A stretch of DNA of 64,000 bases, from assembly GCA_964497185.1 (NCBI GenBank), contig CAZCBX010000011.1, positions 24,260-88,259 of the forward strand, written 5' to 3'. This DNA is from CAZCBX01 sp964497185. Lineage in GTDB: Bacteria > Bdellovibrionota_G > JALEGL01 > JAGRMV01. Each line of letters opens with the position of its first letter. The first letter of the stretch is position 1. The translations under genes and the position numbers were made by a program. Under the pieces are notes generated by a model that saw only the letters and a list, made by a program, of their open reading frames with translations, did no database searches and had not been told where the DNA came from. Positions 8,057-16,904 of this stretch are shown here, piece after piece.

Positions 8057-9868
8057 ATGGTAGATGTGAACAACACAAGCAAACGCATACTCATTTTCTT
8101 CCTTATCGCCCTGAGTGCACTCTGGATGCACAGTCTTTTTTCCTTTCCGGATCAAAGCTTGACCGATGCCAATACTGTTTCCATGTCAAACTGGCAGTTT
8201 TGCCAAGGCAAGCTACAGCAACCCAAAGCTGATGTCTGTGAAAAAGCCGACAAACCACCAGTAATCAAGCCAAGTAACGCCGGACAAAAAGGCACCCACT
8301 ACACTTATTTTACTCAGTATACCATCAAAGAAAGTATGCTCGATCAAGAGTATGCACTCAACCTTGGCCCAGTGGGGGATGAAGATGAGGTTTGGATTGA
8401 TGGAAAACGCGTGGGGAAAACAATTTATAATGATACGGGCTCAATCGGATTTCAAGACTGGACCGTTCACATGCTCGACGCCGAATTTTTAACGCCCGGC
8501 ATCCATGATGTGGTGATTCAGGTTCGTTATTTGGGCCCAATGTATGGGGGCGTGCTTAACAATCCCACCATTACAACAGCTGCCTATGCTCAGATTAAAA
8601 AAACCCGCCATAACTTTTATCGCTCTTACTTGCCCTTTGCCTTTTCAGTCGCTCTCTTTTTGCTTTCTTTGTACAGCGGCCTGGTGGGTGTATTTGGAAA
8701 AAACAAGTCCTCATTTTATGATTATATGGGGTTTGGTATTTGTTTTTCGATGTACGTGGGCTCGATTGGATTTGTCTATACCTATATAGGTTTCAACTGG
8801 ACGGCCTCCATGCTGCTTTTTTCTCTGACCATTTTGGGCACGGTTTATTTTTCCATCCGGTTGGCTTTATCTGAAAAATTCTCAGCTGAAAAAGCGATTA
8901 CTTACAATCGACGATCCAACATTTTCTTTTTTGCCTTATGCAGCACATTGCTGATGTTGTTGCTTGAAGGTATGTATTTGCAAATTGTGTTGATACTCGA
9001 GTTCTTTTTCTGTGCAGTGGTCTCTATGTTTTGTTACGCAGTCGCCAAAAATGGATTGGTCCGTCTACAAACCGATAAAACATCCCCGTTTGCATGGGCC
9101 TCCATCATCGTATCGGCCAGTTTCTTTATTGGTACGTCCATCGATGTTTACAAACAGTTTATGGCACCCGATACCATTTTTGTTCTGCCTTATGCGCTGA
9201 TCCTTCTTGGCTTTTTTATCATGCTCAATCTTGCCAATGATCACGTCAAAGCTTTGCGGGATCAACAACTTAAAGATGAGCTTGAAATCAAAAACCAAAA
9301 ATTAAAGTACTTGAGTGAACATGATCCACTGACTTCATTGTACAACCGCCGCACATTTGAATCCCTTGTGGAATATCACATCAACGATGCCAATGAGCAT
9401 AAAGGCTATGCGCTTATGATTTTGGATATCGATCACTTTAAAGCCTACAACGATAGTTATGGTCACCCCGCTGGGGACAGCTTGCTTGTTACTTTTGCCC
9501 AGGTTCTCCACGATGCGGTCAGGCTCAGTGACCCCATTGGACGTCTTGGTGGTGAAGAGTTTGGTATTTTTATTCACAATGTGACCTTCGAACAAGCCAA
9601 ACAAATTGCGGAATCAGTCAGAAAATCGATTGAAAATACACAATTTGAACACCGTCAACAAAATGGCAGCCCTGTTACCGCAAGCATCGGTGGCATTTAT
9701 TTTGCCCCCAAAGTCATTGATATTAAATATACGGAGGCCTATAAAACTGCCGATCAATGTTTATACAAAGCCAAAGAAAAACGAAATACTGTGGTGATGC
9801 AACACGCAAAAAAAGACAATCAAACCAACCCAGAGTTGGTTTTACTCAAAGACTTGGCCATCAATTAA
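8057..9868 (+). CDS. Membrane diguanylate cyclase with 7TMR-DISM-like sensor
   Basis: A 603-residue protein predicted to make cyclic di-GMP. Order: N-terminal membrane anchor (about 10-28), an extracytoplasmic beta-sandwich (about 35-175; segments EYALNLGPVGDEDEVWIDGKR and DVVIQVRY resemble the sugar-binding-like DISM ectodomain), seven or eight hydrophobic helices (about 190-395), a short coiled coil, and a GGDEF domain from DPLTSLYNRR onward. The active-site loop is GGEEF, and an RxxD inhibitory site (RLSD) lies five residues before it, so both catalysis and product inhibition look intact. A TTG at 8018 gives a longer frame, but the ATG at 8057 is a more normal start. The ligand is unknown. 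Confidence 0.88.
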   Translation: MVDVNNTSKRILIFFLIALSALWMHSLFSFPDQSLTDANTVSMSNWQFCQGKLQQPKADVCEKADKPPVIKPSNAGQKGTHYTYFTQYTIKESMLDQEYALNLGPVGDEDEVWIDGKRVGKTIYNDTGSIGFQDWTVHMLDAEFLTPGIHDVVIQVRYLGPMYGGVLNNPTITTAAYAQIKKTRHNFYRSYLPFAFSVALFLLSLYSGLVGVFGKNKSSFYDYMGFGICFSMYVGSIGFVYTYIGFNWTASMLLFSLTILGTVYFSIRLALSEKFSAEKAITYNRRSNIFFFALCSTLLMLLLEGMYLQIVLILEFFFCAVVSMFCYAVAKNGLVRLQTDKTSPFAWASIIVSASFFIGTSIDVYKQFMAPDTIFVLPYALILLGFFIMLNLANDHVKALRDQQLKDELEIKNQKLKYLSEHDPLTSLYNRRTFESLVEYHINDANEHKGYALMILDIDHFKAYNDSYGHPAGDSLLVTFAQVLHDAVRLSDPIGRLGGEEFGIFIHNVTFEQAKQIAESVRKSIENTQFEHRQQNGSPVTASIGGIYFAPKVIDIKYTEAYKTADQCLYKAKEKRNTVVMQHAKKDNQTNPELVLLKDLAIN

Positions 9869-9882
9869 TCTACTATCGATGT

Positions 9883-10284
9883 CTAAGCGAAAAAATTAGC
9901 CGCCAGCGCCAATGATAAAATCATCATCGAAGCAAATGTTGCGACCATGCCGATCACTCTGGTTTTTATACACCAGCGAAGACCGCTAAGGCCATAGGCG
10001 TGCGCATAGCGTCCCACAATCAATAGAATCGATGCAATGAGCAACACTGTTACAGATACTTGTCTGATTTCTGCCAGAAGCATCAAAATCAACGTCACCG
10101 GCGTATACTCTACAAAGTTTCCATGCATTCGAATTCTGCCAAGCAGAATCAAGTCATTTTGACTGCCCAGCGAGATGTTCATTTTTCTCCGATAGGCAAT
10201 GACATAAAGGGTCAAAAACATAAACAGGGGCATCAAAGCCAAAAGGGTGACGGTGCTGTACGTTAATTCCATACCCCTTATCAT
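9883..10284 (-). CDS. MAPEG family membrane protein
   Basis: A membrane protein of about 133 residues with four hydrophobic helices and the MAPEG hallmark RIRMHGNFVEYTP between the first and second helices. MAPEG proteins include microsomal glutathione transferases and many uncharacterised bacterial members. This one is closest to the bacterial YecN-like group by its length and the (R/H)xNxxEY motif, and its activity is unknown. The start is uncertain: ATG at 10284 has a GGGA 8 bases upstream, ATG at 10272 has AAGGGG too close, and GTG at 10299 is also possible. Transcribed towards the diguanylate cyclase gene. Confidence 0.8.
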   Translation of the reverse strand: MIRGMELTYSTVTLLALMPLFMFLTLYVIAYRRKMNISLGSQNDLILLGRIRMHGNFVEYTPVTLILMLLAEIRQVSVTVLLIASILLIVGRYAHAYGLSGLRWCIKTRVIGMVATFASMMILSLALAANFFA

Positions 10285-10384
10285 ATGATAAAATCCCACA
10301 AAGCACCATTTCTAGAATAAGAATCACCATGATTTCAAGATGCTCATTGCATTGCGTTAGGTGTTTCTGCTATAAGTGAGATCA

Positions 10385-11155
10385 ATGGGTTGTAACGTAC
10401 AGTGGTCTCGAATATGGATTGGGTGCATTGCTTTATTTTTTGCAATGGATGTATGGGGCCAAACAGCCGATCGCTATATGTTTCGATCCGCTCCCGAGCT
10501 AGCCCATCAAATGCATGTTCAAATCAATGAAATTGCTCATCAACATTGGCCCGATGTGATTGAGCCCAAGCTGCGCATTGTGGTCGATGAGGCGCAATAT
10601 AAAAAATTGATTCAGGCTTCTGAGCAAAATAAAAATATGATGTGTGAAAACCATACCATTAGCAAGCATGAGGCTTATTACTGTGAAGAAAAGCACATTG
10701 TCTTATGGGCGAAGTATGCAGATTTTGTTTATGAAACATTTGGCAGTGAAAGTCTGGCAGCCTTGTTGGCCCATGAATGGGGCCACCATCTTCAAACAAA
10801 AATTCCTGCACTAGACGCCGCCAAGCAAGCGGAAAAAGAACTCTTCGCGGTTGTCAATGACATCGCACGGGCGCAAGAAAAAGCTCTAAGCATCCCCGAT
10901 TCGACTTTTCAGCACCAAAGCCAAAAGCAAAAAGCACATCATGAGTCTTTGATTCGCCGTGAGCTGGACGCTGATTGTTTTGCCGGTGCCATGTTGCGTG
11001 CGCTCGATCTCCCCCTCTCCCAACAAACATTCGAGTACTTTGATGCTATGGGCACATACAAAACCAACCGATTCCACGGCCGCCCCGCAGAGCGTGTTCA
11101 TGCGTTAACCTTGGGTTATACCGATGGGTTCACTGGCTGCGGATTACTTCTTTAA
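10385..11155 (+). CDS. Exported neutral zinc metallopeptidase (YpfJ-like)
   Basis: A 256-residue predicted zinc peptidase. The N-terminus has a hydrophobic segment (WIGCIALFFAMDVWG) that acts as signal peptide or anchor. The zinc site is HEWGHH (ligands His130 and His134, catalytic Glu131), and RRELDADCFAGAML supplies the third ligand region typical of the putative neutral zinc metallopeptidase family. RPAERVHALTLGYTDG near the end is also a family feature. A GTG three codons upstream (10376) is the alternative start. The substrate is unknown. Flanking genes run towards it from the other side, so it is a single-gene unit. Confidence 0.85.
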   Translation: MGCNVQWSRIWIGCIALFFAMDVWGQTADRYMFRSAPELAHQMHVQINEIAHQHWPDVIEPKLRIVVDEAQYKKLIQASEQNKNMMCENHTISKHEAYYCEEKHIVLWAKYADFVYETFGSESLAALLAHEWGHHLQTKIPALDAAKQAEKELFAVVNDIARAQEKALSIPDSTFQHQSQKQKAHHESLIRRELDADCFAGAMLRALDLPLSQQTFEYFDAMGTYKTNRFHGRPAERVHALTLGYTDGFTGCGLLL

Positions 11156-11167
11156 AAGATACTTACA

Positions 11168-12091
11168 TTACAAACCATAAGCTTGAAAAACCAAATTCAA
11201 GTCTCGTGCGGCTGCTTGGATGCTGGATCGGGGTTGGGGGTTGGGCTGGGTGATGTTGGTTAGAAAATCATCCATCATGGCTTGGCTGCCGGTGATGTCC
11301 TTGAAAGGGCCAAGTTTGAATTTCCAGCCGTTGTGGGCGTACAGGCCATTGGATTCGAAGGTGATGGTGCTTTTTGAGCCAATGAGTTTGGAATGCTCCA
11401 ACAAGCCAAAGGTAGCTTGGGGCGTTGCCCATGAGTAGTGAATCTCTGCTTGAAGGTCCTGAGCGTAGGTGGCGTATACATGAGAGGTGCGTTCGGGTTG
11501 ATGATCCGATAACACAATGTCGCTCTGGATATGGGTTGGGGCTTGCATGCCAACCAGTGCTGACAACAGTGCCACGTAATGAATGCCGCCTTCCAATAGT
11601 GCGCCATGTTTTGCTTTCCAGCCTTGTGATTTTTGCGTGAACATTTTTCGTAGCACCACTTTTTGCAACTTGCCAAAATTGGGCTGGGCCATCCATTGCT
11701 GCAACACGCGCAGGGAGGGTTTGTAATAGTAGTTTTCTGCCACCATGATGCAGAGATGAGCAACGTTGGCTGTGGCGTCCACAATTTGTTGCAAGTCTTC
11801 GGGTGTGGTGGTGAGGGGTTTTTCCACCAGGGTGTGTTTGTTGGCTTGAATGCATGCCATGAGCTGCTGCTTGTGTTGATCGGGTGGAGAGCAAAGGATG
11901 ATTGCATCAAGGCGATCATCTTGAAGAGCTTGAGGCAAGCCTTGATAGGCGTTTTCGCCGCGAAAGCGTGATTGGTACTGCTTGGCTTTGGTCAGGTCGC
12001 GCGAGCAAAATGATATTTTGGCTTTGCCCTGCAATGTTTTGGCGTGCCTTGCAGCAATGTCACCACATCCTACAATGGCAACGTGCTTCAT
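11168..12091 (-). CDS. Gfo/Idh/MocA family oxidoreductase
   Basis: A 307-residue NAD(P)-dependent oxidoreductase with an N-terminal Rossmann fold (VAIVGCGDIAARHAKTL, the GxGxxA nucleotide loop), AIILCSPPDQHKQQ, and the EKP motif (LVEKPLTTT) that carries the conserved Lys. A C-terminal alpha/beta domain follows. The chosen ATG overlaps the stop of the GMC oxidoreductase gene by 4 bp (ATGA). An open frame continues upstream inside that gene but is not credible. It is the last gene of a three-gene operon with a membrane protein and a flavin oxidoreductase. The substrate is probably a sugar or cyclitol derivative, which is family knowledge only. Confidence 0.9.
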   Translation of the reverse strand: MKHVAIVGCGDIAARHAKTLQGKAKISFCSRDLTKAKQYQSRFRGENAYQGLPQALQDDRLDAIILCSPPDQHKQQLMACIQANKHTLVEKPLTTTPEDLQQIVDATANVAHLCIMVAENYYYKPSLRVLQQWMAQPNFGKLQKVVLRKMFTQKSQGWKAKHGALLEGGIHYVALLSALVGMQAPTHIQSDIVLSDHQPERTSHVYATYAQDLQAEIHYSWATPQATFGLLEHSKLIGSKSTITFESNGLYAHNGWKFKLGPFKDITGSQAMMDDFLTNITQPNPQPRSSIQAAARDLNLVFQAYGL

Positions 12092-13581
12092 GATAACACC
12101 TCGCTGCCGATATGGTGCGCCACGCGAAGCGCATTGGCCGCAATGGTCAGCGATGGATTCACGCCGCCGGAGGTGGGCATGAAGCTTCCATCCACCACAT
12201 ACAGGTTGCTTAAGCCATGAAGTTTGCATTGCGCATCCAAAACACATGCATTTGGATCATGACCAAAGCGCGCGGTGCCCACGGCATGAGAAAATGAATC
12301 AATTTTATGATCCACCGTCAACAGTGCGCCCGCTTTGCGCAACACCTTTTTAGCCAAGCCGGTGAGTTGGTTTTTGCGGGCAAGGTCTTGTTGGGTGTAC
12401 TGGTGGTCCACCATGGTCTTGGCCAAGCCATAGGCATCTTGATCTTGACTCAAATAAACGCGGTTGATGCTTTGGGGCTCATCTTCGGCCACACAGAGTA
12501 AATTTTGGATCAAACTGCGGGTGGCCATGGTGGCCCAACGAAGGCCTTTGGGCGCAAAATGCGCCAGCGCAGCTTTGGGTGGCATGTAGATGTCTTGAAT
12601 GACGCCAATGGCATAGCCTGTTTGATCGCGTTCTTTTTCATACAAATCCGAAATGACAATTTGCTTATGAAAAACATTGGACGGATTGGTGGAAAAGGCA
12701 AACAAGCCTCCAACGACACCATTGCAATGGCGCATGAGATTTTTACCCAACATGTCGGAGCCATTGGGCACGTTTGAGCGAAGAAGCAATGCTGCGCTTT
12801 CCAGTGCGCCCGCAGCCACAAGCACAACCGGGGCGCGATAGCTTTGCTTTGCTTTGGTCTGCTTGTTCATGGCATGCACGGTTTGAACCTTGTCGCCCAT
12901 CATTTCAAGGTGGGTGACCAGCGTGTTCATGGCGATGGTTAAGCGATTGCTTGGACATTGGGCCAAAAAAGAGGTTTCTGCTTCATTTTTGGCTTTGAGT
13001 TTACACGGAAAACCATCACATGTGTTGCACTCAATGCATAAAGGCCGCGCTTGGTTCCGGCTATTGATCGAGAGTGGAATCCTCGATGGCGATAGGTGCA
13101 ATGCCTTGGCAGCCCGCTCGATTCTTTGTGCCGGCGGGGACAACGGTGCAGGAGCATACGGATAAGGACTTTGGCGCGGTGCTTCGGTGGGGTCCTGCCC
13201 TGCTTGACCGTGTACCTCTAACATTTTTTCTGCCTTTAAATACCAAGGCTGCATTTGGTCATAGGATAACGGCCAAGTGGCGAAATCATTTGGGCGCAGA
13301 CGAAAACATGCGCCGCCGTAAAAAGGCGTTTTGCCACCCAGCACTTCTTCTTGACGCTGAGGCTGATGGGTTGTTTGGTCGTATTGTTTGATCCAGGTGG
13401 CACGATCGGATTTATAATGGCCATCCACCAAAATTCGTTTGGCATCCCAATCATCTTGACTGCGCGTCACGCGTCCGCCTGCTTCAATCAAGAGTACATT
13501 TTTATTCAACTGAGTAAGCGCATAAGCCGCAGCGCTGCCACCCATGCCGGAGCCAATGACAATGCAGTCGTATTCTACCAC
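12088..13581 (-). CDS. GMC family flavin oxidoreductase
   Basis: A 497-residue FAD enzyme of the glucose-methanol-choline family. It has the dinucleotide fold CIVIGSGMGGSAAAYAL at residues 6-22 and LLIEAGGR, a Cys-rich segment LCIECNTCDGFPCK near residue 180, VLVAAGALESAALLLRS in the middle, and the C-terminal catalytic part with SHAVGTARFG (active-site His) and GGVNPSLTIAANALR. It begins at GTG inside the TGGTAG end of the upstream membrane-protein gene (7-bp overlap) and ends in an ATGA overlap with the Gfo/Idh/MocA gene. The three probably act in one pathway, but the alcohol or sugar substrate cannot be read from the sequence. Confidence 0.9.
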   Translation of the reverse strand: MVEYDCIVIGSGMGGSAAAYALTQLNKNVLLIEAGGRVTRSQDDWDAKRILVDGHYKSDRATWIKQYDQTTHQPQRQEEVLGGKTPFYGGACFRLRPNDFATWPLSYDQMQPWYLKAEKMLEVHGQAGQDPTEAPRQSPYPYAPAPLSPPAQRIERAAKALHLSPSRIPLSINSRNQARPLCIECNTCDGFPCKLKAKNEAETSFLAQCPSNRLTIAMNTLVTHLEMMGDKVQTVHAMNKQTKAKQSYRAPVVLVAAGALESAALLLRSNVPNGSDMLGKNLMRHCNGVVGGLFAFSTNPSNVFHKQIVISDLYEKERDQTGYAIGVIQDIYMPPKAALAHFAPKGLRWATMATRSLIQNLLCVAEDEPQSINRVYLSQDQDAYGLAKTMVDHQYTQQDLARKNQLTGLAKKVLRKAGALLTVDHKIDSFSHAVGTARFGHDPNACVLDAQCKLHGLSNLYVVDGSFMPTSGGVNPSLTIAANALRVAHHIGSEVLS

Positions 13582-14441
13582 CAGCCAACCTCATGGGTAA
13601 AGGTGACAGCCACGACCACAATGATAAGCCAAGCGGCGTAATGGAACTTTTCTCGATTGTCCAAATACTGTTGAATGCGCTGGGTGTCAGGCTGAAATTT
13701 GCCCGACATGTTTCGTTGGATGTAAGTTTTGTAATATTCGACCAAAAATCTTTCTAGGCCGCCGTACATAAATATCAACATGCCCAGCTGCACAGGGCCA
13801 AGCAGATAAAAAAGCGGCGAAAAGCACAAAAGCACAAGGGACGAGCGTTGAAATTTAATGGGGTCAAAACCCTCAAAAGGCGCATCTTTGTAGGCACCCC
13901 CCAAGGCCACCACAGAACCAGCTGCGTAAGCAACTAGGGCAAACTGCCACCAAGTTTTCATCATTTGTGGCAGCAACGTGACCGAAAGCGTGGCTAACAC
14001 CAACACAGTACCGGCAGTGTAGCGAAGGCCGTTGCTTGAAACATGACGGCCAAAGAAAGTAATACGCGATGGAATAAAGTACTTTGTTTGATCTTCCGTG
14101 CGGAAAAAAAGCTTGTAGAGTTCTGTGATAAACCGCTCTAGGCCCATCACCACAAAAAATAGCTGCACCATGCCCAACTTTTCCACCGCCTGTCGGGTCA
14201 ATGGATACATCCATAACATGGCCCAAATGGCCCATGAAAAATAAATGCTTCGGGGAAATGTTTTGGGTTTAAATGTTTCATACGGTGAGTCTTTAAACGC
14301 ACCCCAAAGGGACGTGTACAGTCCCGACAGTGTTATCACAATTGCGTGTATGGCCAGTGGCATTCCATCCATCCCTGTTTGATTGGTTTTAAACGTTTGA
14401 AACCATACCCTATTCTCTACAGATTGCCCATGCTCAAGCAT
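13575..14441 (-). CDS. Membrane protein with an internal tandem duplication
   Basis: A 288-residue membrane protein of unknown function built from two homologous halves. Repeat 1 (about residues 40-115) carries GAFKDSPYETFKP, FPRS and GLERFITELYK. Repeat 2 (about 178-245) carries GGAYKDAPFEGFDP, FQRS and GLERFLVEYYK. Each half holds two or three hydrophobic helices; a further helix ends the protein (LIIVVVAVTF). It is the first gene of an operon with GMC and Gfo/Idh/MocA oxidoreductases, so it could be a transporter, an anchor or a membrane enzyme for their substrate. I do not recognise the family. The start may be the ATG at 14372 instead. Confidence 0.75.
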   Translation of the reverse strand: MLEHGQSVENRVWFQTFKTNQTGMDGMPLAIHAIVITLSGLYTSLWGAFKDSPYETFKPKTFPRSIYFSWAIWAMLWMYPLTRQAVEKLGMVQLFFVVMGLERFITELYKLFFRTEDQTKYFIPSRITFFGRHVSSNGLRYTAGTVLVLATLSVTLLPQMMKTWWQFALVAYAAGSVVALGGAYKDAPFEGFDPIKFQRSSLVLLCFSPLFYLLGPVQLGMLIFMYGGLERFLVEYYKTYIQRNMSGKFQPDTQRIQQYLDNREKFHYAAWLIIVVVAVTFTHEVGWW

Positions 14442-14501
14442 GCCCCTGTTTTAGCGGGTTCAGGCGCAAAATGCCTTATGGCTCAGTGGTGATCGAAAAA
14501 A

Positions 14502-15035
14502 TTACTTTTTTTCTACAATGGCTTTGATGTTCGCTAGGCCTTTTTCAAAATCTTTGCCCAAGGTGCTGTCAATGATCAACCCATAATACTTGCTGATAAA
14601 ACCTTCCAATTGACCTTGGTTGCGCCAGGTCAAAACCGTGGTTTTTTGATCACTGACCAACAGCCAAGTGCCAAAAGAACTGCCTTCATACGGTGAATAA
14701 AAATGAAGATTGGTTTCAATTTTTTCATTGGGTGTGGTGCGAATGACATCCAGACGGCCCATGCCTATTTGATCGCCTGTCCATTCCATGAAAGGTTGAT
14801 TTTGCATGTTCTGGCCATAGGTGTATTTGGCTTCGGGGTCCTGTTTGGCCCATGGGCTCCATTTTTGCCAAGCTTGTAGATCAATAATTTGTGCATATAC
14901 TTTTTCAGCCGGTGCATTGATGGCGACGGTGCGTTCTACGGTGTAACTGCCTGGCAGCAACATGCCGACAATAAAAAACAGCGCCAATAGCCCTGCCAAA
15001 GAAAAAAGAAATGTACGAAAGAAATTTTTTACCAT
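14502..15035 (-). CDS. SRPBCC (START-like) domain protein with N-terminal anchor
   Basis: A 177-residue protein. Residues 7-28 form a membrane anchor (TFLFSLAGLLALFFIVGMLLPG); the rest is a polyketide-cyclase/START-type domain, starting with the family's typical YTVERTVAINAPAEKVYAQI and LQAWQKWSPWAK and ending with a long C-terminal helix (GKDFEKGLANIKAIVEK). Such domains bind hydrophobic ligands in a closed cavity. No ligand can be predicted. The protein is most likely held at the membrane with the domain on the outer face, but the orientation is not certain. Confidence 0.82.
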   Translation of the reverse strand: MVKNFFRTFLFSLAGLLALFFIVGMLLPGSYTVERTVAINAPAEKVYAQIIDLQAWQKWSPWAKQDPEAKYTYGQNMQNQPFMEWTGDQIGMGRLDVIRTTPNEKIETNLHFYSPYEGSSFGTWLLVSDQKTTVLTWRNQGQLEGFISKYYGLIIDSTLGKDFEKGLANIKAIVEKK

Positions 15036-15087
15036 GATATCTACCCGTTTGTTCTATTTTTTATACACTGGCTTTTCAATGGCAACT

Positions 15088-15516
15088 CTACCTCAAGTAG
15101 GTCACTTTGACATCTTTTATGTATGGATCGATGTCAATGACTTCGACTTGGTTGCCCTTTTTTGACAGGGGGATGACATGCACAAAACGATCTGGAAAGC
15201 TGTTGATCAGTCCACACAACGGTTGAATGGATGGGTCTTGCATATACCCCCGAATTTCAACATCCGTCGGTGTGGATAACGTAGCTTCTATTTTATAAGG
15301 CGTTAACACACGAGGCAAGCCAAAGCGATACAGCCAAGGATGCGGTGGGACCAATTTTGGCAGAAAAAATCGAATCACCAGAAAATCATCCTCTTCAAAC
15401 TGCTGGCGCACCCTGCCGTATCGTTTTTGTCGTTCCAAGAGGTCTTCGGACTCATACTGATGCTGGGCCCATACTTGTTGCCAGCCAGGTTGTTCTTTCC
15501 ATTCTGGATGTTGCAT
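15088..15516 (-). CDS. Hypothetical protein
   Basis: A 142-residue soluble protein that I do not recognise. It has no signal peptide or membrane helix. The N-terminal third is charged and Gln-rich (EDLLERQKRYGRVRQQFEEDD); the rest looks like a beta-rich fold (FLVIRFFLPKL, IEATLSTPTDVEIRGYM, VHVIPLSK, VEVIDIDPYI). It lies 52 bp upstream of the SRPBCC gene on the same strand and may share its transcript. Codon use resembles its neighbours, so it is likely a true gene. Confidence 0.65.
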   Translation of the reverse strand: MQHPEWKEQPGWQQVWAQHQYESEDLLERQKRYGRVRQQFEEDDFLVIRFFLPKLVPPHPWLYRFGLPRVLTPYKIEATLSTPTDVEIRGYMQDPSIQPLCGLINSFPDRFVHVIPLSKKGNQVEVIDIDPYIKDVKVTYLR

Positions 15517-15598
15517 TAGGATTCTTTCTTTAATCTAGCTTCCCTGCTATGTATAGTACTTTCAGTCATTATATCCAATAAACCATAAGGAAAGCGTC

Positions 15599-16393
15599 AT
15601 GCAACTTTCATCTTCTGTGCACAAAGAGAAACTCGGTCAGCTAATCGTGCACGCTGGCCTGGCTACGCAAGAAGACATTGACCATGCTTTAAAGTCCCAA
15701 AGAGTGTTCGGCGGCAGTTTGGGCACCAATTTGGTCGAAATGGGCGTGGTGGATGATGTGGCCCTGTCGGTTTTTTTGTCCAAACAACTGGGCATTGCTA
15801 GGGCGCAAGGCTACGAACTTTCCAATATTCCCGATGATGTTTTGTCCACCATCCCCAGGAAAGCTGCACAAGCCCTCGGAATTTTACCTTTGCAAAAAAA
15901 AGAGGATCAAGTTTTAGCGGTGGCCATGTCTGATCCCACCGATCAACACATTATTTCAAAAATTCAGGAAAACATTGCCTACACCATTGAACCCAAAATT
16001 GCCCCTGAGCTGCAAATCTACAAAGGCTTAAAAAAGCACTATGACATTCCGTTGGCTCCACGGGTGATGCGACTGCTTCACCATCAAAAAAAACGCATCG
16101 ATGCCAGTCAACAAGCCTTAATTAAACACCTGAACAAAACCTTTAGCTCGGATGAGGCATTGACCATTTACTTTGGTGAAATTGAAAATTTACAAAAAGT
16201 GCCGGTCATCGATCTTCAAGATGACATCAAATCCTATGATCTGAGTCCAGAACTCATATTTTTATTTCAACTCATCGATGGCGTGAGCTCCTTGCAGGAT
16301 ATGATCGACATGTCGGTATTTGGCAAACTCACCACCCTGCGGGCCATGATTCATTTTTACAAACTAGACATGATTGAGCTAACCACCCCATGA
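15599..16393 (+). CDS. Stand-alone GspE-N/MshEN domain protein
   Basis: A 264-residue protein whose first 150 residues match the N-terminal domain of type II secretion and type IV pilus ATPases: KLGQLIVHAGLATQEDIDHAL, GTNLVEMGVVDD, IPRKAAQALGILPL and VAMSDPTDQHIISKI. In known members this MshEN fold binds cyclic di-GMP. The ATPase part is absent. Instead, a C-terminal winged-helix-like segment (LSPELIFLFQLIDGVSSLQDMIDMS...LRAMIHFYKLDMIEL) follows, of a kind common in myxobacterial regulatory proteins. AAGGAAA precedes the ATG. It is coupled (ATGA) to a small secreted protein. Role inferred: a c-di-GMP-responsive regulator or adaptor, consistent with the diguanylate cyclase and yajQ nearby. 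Confidence 0.8.
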   Translation: MQLSSSVHKEKLGQLIVHAGLATQEDIDHALKSQRVFGGSLGTNLVEMGVVDDVALSVFLSKQLGIARAQGYELSNIPDDVLSTIPRKAAQALGILPLQKKEDQVLAVAMSDPTDQHIISKIQENIAYTIEPKIAPELQIYKGLKKHYDIPLAPRVMRLLHHQKKRIDASQQALIKHLNKTFSSDEALTIYFGEIENLQKVPVIDLQDDIKSYDLSPELIFLFQLIDGVSSLQDMIDMSVFGKLTTLRAMIHFYKLDMIELTTP

Positions 16394-16878
16394 AATTTTT
16401 GCTGACGGTAATGAGTTTAAGTTTGGCCTTATTTGCCTTCGCCGACGACAGCCGTTTGAACACCATGCAAGAAATGCTGCGCAAGTATGACGATTGCCAA
16501 GTGCTGGTGCATGCCCATCAACCTTCGGATGTTAAGGGCACCCATTTGGGTTTTTGCATCTATGAATGGGTGGAAACCAGAGGCATCTATGCCGACCGGG
16601 CCTGTGTGGTCAGCATCATTGAACCTGAAACCCAAACCCGCGACCCCTATTATGGCAAAGATGGCCATTGGGGCACGATGGGCTCATGTTCCAAGCAGAA
16701 AATACAGCGTTTGTTGCGCAAAAAAGATACCTACACCACGGTTAATCCAATCACCGCCATGCAGGAGAGATTTGTTCAAGGATGGCGCATAAAGCTCTTA
16801 AAAGATGAGCTCAGTCTCTGGCCAGAATTGGGTCCCATCCTTCAAAAACCCACACCGGTATTTGAAACAAAACCCTAG
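16390..16878 (+). CDS. Hypothetical secreted protein
   Basis: A 162-residue protein with a clear signal peptide (FLLTVMSLSLALFAFA, cleavage after FADD or just before it) and four Cys residues in the mature part (DDCQ, GFCIYE, RACVV, GSCSK), which may form two disulfides in the periplasm. I recognise no family. It starts in a 4-bp ATGA overlap with the MshEN gene, so both are made together. Its job is unknown. Confidence 0.7.
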   Translation: MKFLLTVMSLSLALFAFADDSRLNTMQEMLRKYDDCQVLVHAHQPSDVKGTHLGFCIYEWVETRGIYADRACVVSIIEPETQTRDPYYGKDGHWGTMGSCSKQKIQRLLRKKDTYTTVNPITAMQERFVQGWRIKLLKDELSLWPELGPILQKPTPVFETKP

Positions 16879-16904
16879 CTATCCACGTTCAGGATGGTTG
16901 AGGG

